Shown: in pieces, positions 1 through 6,189 of the stretch
How the letters are laid out: every line of letters begins with the position of its first letter
Position numbering within the stretch: position 1 is the first letter of the stretch
DNA from: a bacterium UBP3_UBA1247
GTDB taxonomy: Bacteria; UBA3054
Assembly (NCBI GenBank): GCA_002308555.1
Contig: DBWD01000098.1
Span: 785 to 10,162, forward strand
DNA length: 9,378 nt
Direction of reading: 5' to 3'
Notes under the pieces: generated by a model
Seen by the model: only the letters and a program-made list of their open reading frames with translations
Told to the model about the DNA's origin: nothing
Databases searched by the model: none
Translations under genes and position numbers: made by a program

Positions 1-1
1 C

Positions 2-1993
2 GGACGCTACGGCGAGCTGCCGCTGCTTTACGTCTCCAGCACGCTCGGCGACTGGCGAAGGGACCATCCCGGAAGCTACGACGCCTACGGCAACGAAGTC
101 TGGTCCACTTTCCGGGATTACGACGAGCTGCCCCAGGGCATGAAGGATATCTGCGACACCGTTTTGAAAGCGGCTCCCGGGCCCATCTCCAAAGCCGGCT
201 ATTTCCTTTTGGACGAAAGTTGGATGTACATGTACGACCGGGAGAAGGAATGGCTTGACACCAACGTCAGGGAAGGCTACGTCAATCTCTTCTTCTTCTG
301 CTACGGCAGGGACTACGCCGCGGGCCTGAAGGAATTCACGGCCCTCTGCGGAAAGATCCCCATGCTCCCCCGCTGGGCCTACGGCTCCTGGTACTCCCGC
401 TTCCATCCCTACACCGAGAAAGAGCTCAAGGAAGTCATAGCCAAGCACAGGGATCTGGGCTTCCCCCTGGACGTGGTCATCGTGGACATGGACTGGCACA
501 AGAACGGCTGGTCCGGCTGGGAGTGGAACGAGGAAAAATTCCCGGATCCGGAAGGCTTCCTGAAGTGGGCCCATGAGAACGGCCTGAAGGTGGGCCTGAA
601 CGTCCACTCGGAAAGCATCCCGAAAAACGACAAGGCCTACGCGCAGATGGCGGAGAAGCTGGGCATAGACCCCAAGACTCCTCCACCCTTCCAGCAGCGC
701 GACTGGAAAGAGTTCCGCGAGAAGATGGGCATCTCCGTCTGGGGCCGCGGCCACAACGATTCTTCCTACGCCATAGACTACCTCGACAAGGACGTCTGGG
801 AGGCTTTCGCGGAAGCCACTTACCTGCCCAACGACAAGATGGGCGTGGACCTCTGGTGGGAGGACAACTGGCAGGGCATGATCGCCCACTGCAACTTCAA
901 CCTCTGGCAGGACGAGCTGAAATACCGCCTGCACCTGAAGGAAGGCAAGCGCCCCATCGCCCTGAACCGCTACGCGGGGCTGGGCTCCCAGCGCTACCCG
1001 GCCTACTTCTCCGGCGACACCGCCTCCCACTGGCCGGTATTGAATTACGAGCTGGACGTCAACCGCCGGGCCGCCCACGAGGGCATGTGCTACTTCTCCC
1101 ACGATCTGGGCGGCTTCAAGGGCGAGGTGGCGGGAAGCCACCTGGGGCACATCTCCCCCGAGCTCTTCGTCCGCTGGATGCAGATGGGCGCTTTGTGCCC
1201 CATCATGCGCGTGCACAGCGACCACGGCATCAGGGAAGCCTGGAACTACAACGAGGAAGTCTGCCGGATAGTGAAGGAGGCCTACCTGCTCCACCAGAAG
1301 CTGGTCCCCTACTTCTACCATCTCGCCAGGGAAGCCTATGAGACCGGCATGCCCATCCACCGCCCGGTCTACTACCTCTTCCCGGAAGACGAGGAGGCTT
1401 ACACTTTCACCCACTCCTACTTCATCGGCGACAAGCTCTTCTTCGCGCCGGTGGGAACGCAGGGCGGCTTCATGAACTTCAAGCTGCCCAAGGGAAGCTA
1501 CTACGACTATTTCATCGGAGAGAAACTGGAGGGCGGGACCGTCATCAGGAAACAGTTCGCCCCCTCCGAGATCCCGCTCTTCGTGCGGGCCGGCTCCCTC
1601 ATTCCCAACATGGACTACAGGGAGAGCATCGGGAACGCCCTGCCGGATCCTTTGGTGATGGCGGTCTATCCCGGCGGCAGCGATTATATCGAGCTCTACG
1701 AGGACGACGGCGTCACGCAGGATTACGACAGGAACTATTCCCGCCTGCCCTTCAGACTGGAGGACGACGGGGAAAAGATCACCGTGACCCAGGAGCCCGT
1801 GAAAGGCGGCTTCGAAGGCATGCCTCTGAAAAGGAACGTCAGGCTGGACTTCTATTTCACCGTCAAGCCGGAGAAAGTTACCCTGAACGGGCAGGAGACC
1901 GAAAGCTCCTACGACGAAGAGAAAAAGTGCTTCTCCGTCTACGTTCCGGAAATAAACGTGAAGGAAAAGCACCAATGGGTCGTGATTTTCTGA
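2..1993 (+). CDS. Glycoside hydrolase family 31 (alpha-glycosidase), 5' end missing
   Basis: Retaining alpha-glycosidase of family GH31 (alpha-glucosidase/alpha-xylosidase type). The reading frame is open from base 2, so the ATG at 140 is internal; 663 residues are visible and the N-terminal beta-domain start lies outside the window. The visible part begins in that N-terminal domain (GPISKAGYFLLDES near 179-220 matches the family's GxxSxxGxxxxDDS). The barrel follows: WYSRFHPYT and VDMDWH (strand 4 region), then the nucleophile motif WWEDNWQG with Asp at 863-865, and the acid/base motif SGDTASHW with Asp at 1016-1018. HDLGGF and RWMQMGALCPIMRVHS are also canonical. The C-terminal beta-domains carry IPLFVRAGSLIP and YEDDGVTQDY. 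Catalytic residues are intact, so the enzyme should be active. The exact sugar cannot be read from sequence, and a signal peptide, if any, is out of view. No transporter or regulator is adjacent on the visible side. Confidence 0.93.
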   Translation, partial: GRYGELPLLYVSSTLGDWRRDHPGSYDAYGNEVWSTFRDYDELPQGMKDICDTVLKAAPGPISKAGYFLLDESWMYMYDREKEWLDTNVREGYVNLFFFCYGRDYAAGLKEFTALCGKIPMLPRWAYGSWYSRFHPYTEKELKEVIAKHRDLGFPLDVVIVDMDWHKNGWSGWEWNEEKFPDPEGFLKWAHENGLKVGLNVHSESIPKNDKAYAQMAEKLGIDPKTPPPFQQRDWKEFREKMGISVWGRGHNDSSYAIDYLDKDVWEAFAEATYLPNDKMGVDLWWEDNWQGMIAHCNFNLWQDELKYRLHLKEGKRPIALNRYAGLGSQRYPAYFSGDTASHWPVLNYELDVNRRAAHEGMCYFSHDLGGFKGEVAGSHLGHISPELFVRWMQMGALCPIMRVHSDHGIREAWNYNEEVCRIVKEAYLLHQKLVPYFYHLAREAYETGMPIHRPVYYLFPEDEEAYTFTHSYFIGDKLFFAPVGTQGGFMNFKLPKGSYYDYFIGEKLEGGTVIRKQFAPSEIPLFVRAGSLIPNMDYRESIGNALPDPLVMAVYPGGSDYIELYEDDGVTQDYDRNYSRLPFRLEDDGEKITVTQEPVKGGFEGMPLKRNVRLDFYFTVKPEKVTLNGQETESSYDEEKKCFSVYVPEINVKEKHQWVVIF

Positions 1994-2072
1994 CATCAGG
2001 GGGATAAATCCGCGCGGCAAATTTAATAAAATATAGGAAACGAAAATTTAATCCATAAGTCAGGAGAAAAAT
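1994..2072 (+). promoter_or_regulatory. AT-rich intergenic leader, probable promoter region of the SPFH gene
   Basis: This 79-nt gap is much more AT-rich than the flanking genes. It contains a -10-like TAAAAT at 2027-2032 but no convincing -35 at 16-18 nt upstream, so the exact promoter is uncertain. A direct repeat AAATTTAAT occurs at 2019-2027 and 2044-2052. A good ribosome binding site, AGGAG at 2062-2066, lies 6 nt before the ATG at 2073. No terminator hairpin for the GH31 gene is evident here, so read-through from it is possible. Confidence 0.4.
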
Positions 2073-2981
2073 ATGCATCCCGCACTTTACGTCATCGCGG
2101 CCATCTTTGTCTTCATTCTGATCTGCAAAGCCCTGGTCATAGTCCCGCAGAAACACGCCTATATCGTGGAGCGCCTCGGCAAATTCCACGTCACCCTGGA
2201 AGCGGGCTTCCATATCATAATCCCCTTCATCGACAAGCTGGCCTACAGGCTCTCCATGAAGGAAATGGCCATCGACGTGCCGCCCCAGCAGTGCATCACC
2301 AAGGACAACATCATGGTGGACGTGGACGGCGTCCTCTACATGCAGGTCATGGAGCCCACCAAGGCCGCCTACGGCATCGACGATTATCTCTTCGCCACCA
2401 CCCAGCTGGCCCAGACCACCATGCGTTCCGAGATGGGCAAGCTCGACCTGGACCGCAGCTTCGAGGAAAGGACCACCATCAACTCCGCCATCGTGGAGGC
2501 CGTGGACAAGGCATCCGACCCCTGGGGCATCAAGGTGACCCGCTACGAGATCAAGAACATCACGCCGCCCAGGACAATCAGCGACGCCATGGAGAAACAG
2601 ATGCGCGCCGAGCGCGAGAAACGCGCCATGATCGCGGAATCCGAGGGCGAGCGCCAGTCCAAGATCAACCGCGCCGAGGGCGAACGCCAGCAGGCCATAG
2701 CGCTTTCCGAGGGCGAAAGAGCCAGAAGGATCAACGTCGCGGAAGGCCAGGCCAAGGAGATCCTGCTGGTGGCGGAAGCCCAGGCGGAGAGCATCCGGAA
2801 AGTGGCCCAGGCCCTGAACGAGCCCGGAGGACTGGCCTCCGTCAACATGCAGCTGGCCCAGAACTACCTCAACCAGTTCGGTCAGCTGGCCAAGGAGAAC
2901 AACACCATGATCATCCCCGCCAACCTGGCGGACGTGGTGGGCATGCTGAAAGCCTGCTCACAGATCGTCAAGGCGGAATAA
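2073..2981 (+). CDS. qmcA: QmcA/stomatin-like SPFH (band 7) membrane protein
   Basis: Membrane-anchored SPFH-domain protein, 302 aa, close to the usual ~300 aa of QmcA/stomatin proteins. Family members form large oligomeric rings or cages in the inner membrane and associate with proteases or lipid microdomains. One N-terminal hydrophobic span (residues ~4-24) is followed by the SPFH core: VPQKHAYIVERLGKFHVTL, the GIDDYLFATTQLAQTTMRSEMG stretch (101-122, shortened reading), and DPWGIKVTRYEIKNITPP (149-166). Residues 171-248 are a charged helix with five consecutive 11-residue repeats (E-G-E-R type, 189-243), predicted coiled coil. The C-terminal part is hydrophobic (MIIPANLADVVGML). The start is fixed by AGGAG 6 nt upstream of ATG. 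No NfeD partner gene is adjacent; the gene stands alone and ends in a strong terminator, which fits the QmcA subgroup better than the NfeD-linked ones. Family assignment is firm, the cellular role is inferred. Confidence 0.93.
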   Translation: MHPALYVIAAIFVFILICKALVIVPQKHAYIVERLGKFHVTLEAGFHIIIPFIDKLAYRLSMKEMAIDVPPQQCITKDNIMVDVDGVLYMQVMEPTKAAYGIDDYLFATTQLAQTTMRSEMGKLDLDRSFEERTTINSAIVEAVDKASDPWGIKVTRYEIKNITPPRTISDAMEKQMRAEREKRAMIAESEGERQSKINRAEGERQQAIALSEGERARRINVAEGQAKEILLVAEAQAESIRKVAQALNEPGGLASVNMQLAQNYLNQFGQLAKENNTMIIPANLADVVGMLKACSQIVKAE

Positions 2982-3004
2982 GGCATATACGTCTTGGGAA
3001 AAGC

Positions 3005-3037
3005 AAAACTCCGGAGCGAAAACTCCGGAGTTTTTTT
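3005..3037 (+). terminator. Strong rho-independent terminator of the SPFH gene, possibly bidirectional
   Basis: A perfect 12-bp stem (AAAACTCCGGAG at 3005-3016 pairing with CTCCGGAGTTTT at 3023-3034) closes a 6-nt loop CGAAAA and runs into seven T residues (3031-3037). It lies 24 nt after the SPFH stop. On the minus strand the same stem is followed by TTTTGCTTTT, so it may also stop transcription leaving the tRNA-Phe gene. Confidence 0.92.
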
Positions 3038-3059
3038 CGGCCCTTTCAGGGCAAAAAAA
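3038..3059. other. Small hairpin between the terminator and the tRNA 3' end
   Basis: GCCCT-TTC-AGGGC (5-bp stem, 3-nt loop, about 3040-3052) followed by A7 on the plus strand. Read on the minus strand, seven T residues follow the tRNA CCA directly and the hairpin comes after them, so it is not a classical terminator for the tRNA by itself. It may help define the tRNA 3' trailer together with the larger palindrome. Role is inferred. Confidence 0.4.
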
Positions 3060-3135
3060 TGGTGCCGAGGGGCGGAATCGAACCGTCGACACAAGGATTT
3101 TCAGTCCTTTGCTCTACCAACTGAGCTACCTCGGC
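3060..3135 (-). tRNA. tRNA-Phe (anticodon GAA), CCA encoded
   Basis: Read on the minus strand this is a 76-nt tRNA. The acceptor stem GCCGAGG/CCTCGGC pairs perfectly (7 bp), the D-arm is TAGCTCAGTTGGTAGAGC, and the anticodon stem AAGGA/TCCTT encloses loop CTGAAAA with anticodon GAA at 3100-3102. The T-loop is TTCGATT, the discriminator is A, and CCA is encoded at 3060-3062. One oddity is an A-C mismatch in the T-stem (positions 50 and 64; GACGG against CCGCC). All other features are canonical for bacterial tRNA-Phe. Confidence 0.98.
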
Positions 3136-3155
3136 ACAAAATTAGTACGAGGAGT

Positions 3156-3184
3156 ATTGTATTATTTCACCCCCTAAAAGTCAA
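3156..3184 (-). promoter_or_regulatory. Sigma70-type promoter of tRNA-Phe
   Basis: On the minus strand, -35 TTGACT (3179-3184) and -10 TACAAT (3156-3161) are separated by exactly 17 nt; each hexamer matches consensus at 5 of 6 positions. Transcription would start near 3149, about 14 nt before the mature tRNA 5' end at 3135. Confidence 0.85.
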
Positions 3185-3187
3185 TAA

Positions 3188-3248
3188 AAGCGCCTGAAGC
3201 CGCGGCCTATTCGGCCTCGCCCGGGCCGGGAAATGGCTTTTCAGGCTT
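3188..3248. other. GC-rich imperfect inverted repeat between divergent promoters
   Basis: CCTGAA-GCC (3193-3201) can pair with GGC-TT-TTCAGG (3235-3245), extended outward by AAG/CTT with a small bulge. Inside, GGCC-TATTC-GGCC (3204-3216) forms a second hairpin. The element sits between the -35 boxes of the tRNA and LysM promoters, in a 197-nt stretch without a gene. On the minus strand it is followed by CTTTTATT, so it could be a weak terminator, perhaps left from a lost gene, or a regulatory fold. No function can be assigned. Confidence 0.35.
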
Positions 3249-3274
3249 ACTCCGGCCCTTTCCCGCCCATTGTC

Positions 3275-3303
3275 TTGACCCCTTGGGGGTTCTGTGGTAA
3301 AAT
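3275..3303 (+). promoter_or_regulatory. Sigma70-type promoter of the LysM-mlaEF operon
   Basis: -35 TTGACC (3275-3280) and -10 TAAAAT (3298-3303) with a 17-nt spacer. Both hexamers match consensus at 5 of 6 positions. The start of transcription is expected near 3310, giving a short leader of about 25 nt that contains the ribosome binding site AAGAGGT (3324-3330) before ATG 3335. Confidence 0.85.
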
Positions 3304-3334
3304 CTTGATATATAATTCAAAATAAGAGGTAAGC

Positions 3335-4108
3335 ATGAAAAAATCTGACTTTTTCTTTTTTGTCGTTCTGACGGCTCTCGTGGTTCTCTGCGGCTGCAAG
3401 TCCGCCCCCGAATCCGAAGACGGCGCCTTCAATTCCGGCGCTGAATTGTCCTCCACGGAAGAATCCGGCGATTCCTTCGCCCTCGAGGATTCCAGCTTCT
3501 CCGGCAGCTCCTCCTCCTCCGCCTTCGATCTCGGCGGCCAGGTCGACCAGGAAGTGTTGAGCGGAAGATCCGGCGACGACGTCTTCATCGATCCTTCCGC
3601 CCCCGCGGTGGATTCCTCCTACTCCTACCAGGCCGGCTCCGACGGCTTCGTGCCCCTGAGACCGGGCAGCCCCACCTACAATCCCTCCTACTCTTACAGC
3701 GGGACCTCCTATTCCAGCGGCACCGGCTACGTGGAATCCTCCTCCACCTGGAAGCCTAGCAGCTCTTCGGCCAAGGCCAAGGGCGGCACCTACACCGTCA
3801 AGAAAGGCGACTCCCTCTGGAAGATCGCCCGCGCCAACGGCTGCACCGTCCAGGCCCTGGCGGACGCCAACGGGATCAACCCCAACGGCATCCTGCAGGT
3901 CGGCACCAAGCTTAAGATCCCCGGCGGCTCCAAGAAGAGCTCCTCCTCTTCCTCCGCCTCCGCTGAAAGCGGCAGCACCTACACCGTCAAGGCCGGCGAT
4001 TCCTACTACACCATCGGCAAGAAGCTGAACGTCAACTACCTCAAGCTGATGAAGGCCAACGGCGGCAGCGACAAGCTGAAACCCGGCCAGGTCATCACCA
4101 TTCCCTGA
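3335..4108 (+). CDS. Lipoprotein with Ser-rich linker and two LysM domains
   Basis: Predicted envelope lipoprotein of 257 aa that would be lipid-anchored and bind peptidoglycan glycan strands. The N-terminus has two lysines, a hydrophobic stretch and a lipobox L-C-G-C, with lipidated Cys21. A long low-complexity linker rich in Ser, Tyr, Pro and Gly (~22-150) leads to LysM 1 (~152-197, starting TYTVKKGDSLWKIA) and LysM 2 (~215-257, starting TYTVKAGDSYYTIG), which ends exactly at the C-terminus. No catalytic domain is present, so it is a binder or tether rather than a hydrolase. The two repeats also match at DNA level (ACCTACACCGTCAAG at 3788 and 3977, 189 nt apart). The start is supported by AAGAGGT 4 nt upstream of ATG. 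It is the first gene of the operon; mlaE starts 9 nt after its stop. Inner versus outer membrane location is not decidable from sequence. Confidence 0.9.
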   Translation: MKKSDFFFFVVLTALVVLCGCKSAPESEDGAFNSGAELSSTEESGDSFALEDSSFSGSSSSSAFDLGGQVDQEVLSGRSGDDVFIDPSAPAVDSSYSYQAGSDGFVPLRPGSPTYNPSYSYSGTSYSSGTGYVESSSTWKPSSSSAKAKGGTYTVKKGDSLWKIARANGCTVQALADANGINPNGILQVGTKLKIPGGSKKSSSSSSASAESGSTYTVKAGDSYYTIGKKLNVNYLKLMKANGGSDKLKPGQVITIP

Positions 4109-4117
4109 TGATCAGAA

Positions 4118-5239
4118 ATGGCAGAAAGCCCCTTACAAATCACTTCCGCCGCTTCCCCGGAAGGAACGGAAATAAAGATCGAAGGTGCTTTAGGCCTTAA
4201 AAACGCCGAAGCGGCCCTGCAGAAGCTTACTTCCCTCATAAAAGGGAACGCTTCCCTTGTCCTCGACCTGAGCAAGGTCGACTATCTGGACGGGCAGGGC
4301 GTCGCGGTATTGATAGAACTGAGAGCCCGCTGCGCCGCCGCGCAAGCGGGCTTCTCCATTAAAGCCCAGAGCGAAGTTACGGAAAAAATGCTGGGGCTCA
4401 TAAGCGCGGACAAGATCCTCGCGCCCCTGCCGCCGGCCAGGAAAAAGGAAAGCTTTTTAGAGCAGCTGGGCGGCGCCACCATCGATCTCTACGAGGACAT
4501 GAAGGAGATCGTGCGCTTCGTGGGCGAATGCTCCATCATGATCTGGCAGGCCCTGTGGCATCCTTCCAAGATCCGCTGGCGCAGCGTCTGGGCCAACCTC
4601 GAGAAAACCGGCGTGGACGCCCTGCCCATCGTCTGCATGATCCAGTTCATGATCGGCGTCATCCTTAGCGTGCTGGGCAAAAGCGTGCTGGGCATGTACG
4701 GCGCCACGGCCTTCATTCCCGACCTGGTGGCCATCGCCCTGGCCCAGGAACTCGGGCCCCTTATCACGGCCGTCGTTCTGGCCGGCCGCTCCGGCGCCTC
4801 CTACGCCGCCGAGATAGGCACGATGCAGGTCTCCGAGGAGATCGACGCCCTGCGCTCCATGGGCTTCGAACCCGGCCATTTCCTGGTGCTCCCGAAAATA
4901 ATCGCCGCGGGCATAGCCATGCCCTGCCTTCTCATCATCGGAAACGTCGTGGCCATCATCGGCTCCATCATCATGTGCGAGCTGACCACGGACATCACGC
5001 TGCCGGCCTACCTCAGGGAAGTCTACCGGGCCGTCAACATTTCCATGTTCACGGAAGGCCTTGTGAAAGCCTTCTTCTTCGCCATCCTCATCGCCGGCGT
5101 CAGCTGCATGCGCGGCATGCAGGTCAGAGGCGGCGCCGAGAGCGTGGGCCGCTACACCACCGCGGCGGTGGTCAGCGGCATCTTCATCACCATCCTGACC
5201 GACTCCCTTTTCACGATCCTCTTCCATCCGCCCTTCTGA
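4118..5239 (+). CDS. mlaE: MlaE-type lipid ABC transporter permease with N-terminal STAS domain
   Basis: Inner-membrane permease of the Mla/MCE lipid transport system, which moves phospholipids between inner and outer membrane. At 373 aa it is about 110 aa longer than plain MlaE (~260 aa) because of an N-terminal STAS domain (residues ~6-105) equivalent to a fused MlaB. The MlaE domain (~115-373) has the family signature AQELGPLITAVVLAGRSGAS (209-228), followed by YAAEIGTMQVSEEIDALRSM (229-248), and several membrane spans to the C-terminus. The STAS phospho-acceptor region normally reads D-S/T-x-G; here it is D58-G59-Q60-G61, so it cannot be phosphorylated at that site. No Shine-Dalgarno is visible before ATG 4118; translation is probably coupled to the LysM gene 9 nt upstream, while mlaF begins 1 nt after the stop. 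Fused STAS-MlaE proteins are a known architecture. Confidence 0.95.
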   Translation: MAESPLQITSAASPEGTEIKIEGALGLKNAEAALQKLTSLIKGNASLVLDLSKVDYLDGQGVAVLIELRARCAAAQAGFSIKAQSEVTEKMLGLISADKILAPLPPARKKESFLEQLGGATIDLYEDMKEIVRFVGECSIMIWQALWHPSKIRWRSVWANLEKTGVDALPIVCMIQFMIGVILSVLGKSVLGMYGATAFIPDLVAIALAQELGPLITAVVLAGRSGASYAAEIGTMQVSEEIDALRSMGFEPGHFLVLPKIIAAGIAMPCLLIIGNVVAIIGSIIMCELTTDITLPAYLREVYRAVNISMFTEGLVKAFFFAILIAGVSCMRGMQVRGGAESVGRYTTAAVVSGIFITILTDSLFTILFHPPF

Positions 5240-5240
5240 T

Positions 5241-5999
5241 ATGGAAACAGAAAACCGGACTATTTTCGAAGTGAAGGACCTTAGCATAGGCTACGGTTCC
5301 AGGATCGTCATGGAACACCTGAAATTCAGCGTGCGCAAAGGCGAGATCTTCGTCATCTGCGGCGGTTCCGGCTGCGGCAAGAGCACCTTGCTGAAACACC
5401 TGTTCGGACTCTACACCCCCATCTCGGGCGACATTCTTTTCAAAGGAAAAAGCCTCGTCAACGCCGACGAGGAAGAGAAAGCCGAAATGCTCAAAGACAT
5501 GGGCGTGATGTTCCAGGGCGGGGCGCTCTTCGGCTCCGACACGCTTCTGGAAAACGTCATGCTGCCCATGCAGGAGTACACCGACTTCTCCCCCGAGCTG
5601 ATGGAGCGCTCGGCCCGCTACAAGCTGGCCCTTTTCAATCTCTCGGGCTTCGAGCATTTCCTTCCTTCGGAAATAAGCGGCGGCATGAAGAAAAGGGCCG
5701 CCCTTTCCAGGGCCATGGCCCTGGATCCGGAAGTCTTATTTTTCGACGAGCCCTCCGCGGGCCTGGACCCCCGGTCCTCGGCCACGCTGGACGACACCAT
5801 ACTGCAGCTGAACGCCTCCCTGGGGACCACCATAATAATCGTGACCCACGAACTGGACAGCATCTTCAAGGTCGCCCAGAGAGTGCTCTTCCTGGACGTG
5901 GACAAGAAGACCATGACCGCCCTGGACAGCCCGGACAAGCTCCGGGAGGACAGGAGCAACGAGACCGTCTGGAATTTCTTCAACCGCACGCCCTTCTAA
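5241..5999 (+). CDS. mlaF: MlaF-type ABC transporter ATPase
   Basis: Cytoplasmic ATPase that drives the MlaE permease. The 252 aa match the usual length. All ABC motifs are present and intact: Walker A GGSGCGKST (41-49), Q-loop MFQGG with Gln92, signature ISGGMKKR (145-152), Walker B VLFFDEP (165-171, catalytic Glu170) with D-loop SAGLDP, and the switch His203 in VTHEL. The signature is followed by KKRAALSRAMALDPEV, typical for the MlaF group. The start ATG 5241 follows the mlaE stop after one base, without its own Shine-Dalgarno, so translation is presumably coupled. Pairing with the adjacent STAS-MlaE supports the assignment over other ABC importers. Confidence 0.95.
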   Translation: METENRTIFEVKDLSIGYGSRIVMEHLKFSVRKGEIFVICGGSGCGKSTLLKHLFGLYTPISGDILFKGKSLVNADEEEKAEMLKDMGVMFQGGALFGSDTLLENVMLPMQEYTDFSPELMERSARYKLALFNLSGFEHFLPSEISGGMKKRAALSRAMALDPEVLFFDEPSAGLDPRSSATLDDTILQLNASLGTTIIIVTHELDSIFKVAQRVLFLDVDKKTMTALDSPDKLREDRSNETVWNFFNRTPF

Positions 6000-6002
6000 A
6001 AC

Positions 6003-6182
6003 ATGCGGGAAATAAAATTTTACATCCCCAAGATCAAGACCCGCAGGCAGGGGAAGATCTTCGCCCTCTCCCTTATCGTCACGCTGATCATAATCACCGT
6101 TCTGGCCCTAGGCATCAAGATAGAGGAGCCGCAAAGGGAGCCCTATCAGGAAAGGGAGCCCCTGGAACTCGTCGTGGAATAA
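6003..6182 (+). CDS. Small single-span membrane protein (59 aa), unknown function
   Basis: An ATG three bases after the mlaF stop opens a 59-codon frame ending in TAA at 6180-6182. The protein has a basic N-terminal segment (about residues 5-18, rich in Lys and Arg: KIKTRRQGK), one strongly hydrophobic span (~19-38, IFALSLIVTLIIITVLALGI), and an acidic, Pro/Glu-rich tail (EEPQREPYQEREPLELVVE, 41-59). The positive-inside rule places the N-terminus in the cytoplasm and the tail in the periplasm. The frame fits exactly between mlaF and the next gene (7 nt gap), which argues for a real gene. It sits where an MCE-domain MlaD would be expected, and has that protein's N-terminal topology, but no MCE domain follows and I see no MCE motif. 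The tail recalls the start of TonB-like proteins, but it is too short for that. I do not recognise a family. Confidence 0.7.
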   Translation: MREIKFYIPKIKTRRQGKIFALSLIVTLIIITVLALGIKIEEPQREPYQEREPLELVVE

Positions 6183-6189
6183 GAAGGCC

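Noticed and set aside
140..142. ATG as the start of the GH31 gene
   Set aside because: The same frame is open from base 2 and the residues before the ATG fit an N-terminal GH31 domain; the true start is outside the window.
2291..3124. Plus-strand open frame of 277 codons over the SPFH gene
   Set aside because: Out-of-frame shadow rich in His, Arg and Gly that runs through the terminator and the tRNA gene.
3311..3316. Perfect TATAAT as the -10 box of the LysM operon
   Set aside because: No -35-like hexamer lies 16-18 nt upstream, while TTGACC/TAAAAT just before it forms a well-spaced pair.
4108..4197. Small frame starting with the ATG that overlaps the LysM stop (TGATG)
   Set aside because: Only about 29 codons of basic, non-hydrophobic residues and out of frame with MlaE; no sign of coding.
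4457..5287. Long minus-strand open frame (276 codons) opposite mlaE
   Set aside because: Its His/Asp/Gly-rich composition is typical of the antisense shadow of GC-rich membrane protein codons; the plus-strand MlaE has full family motifs.
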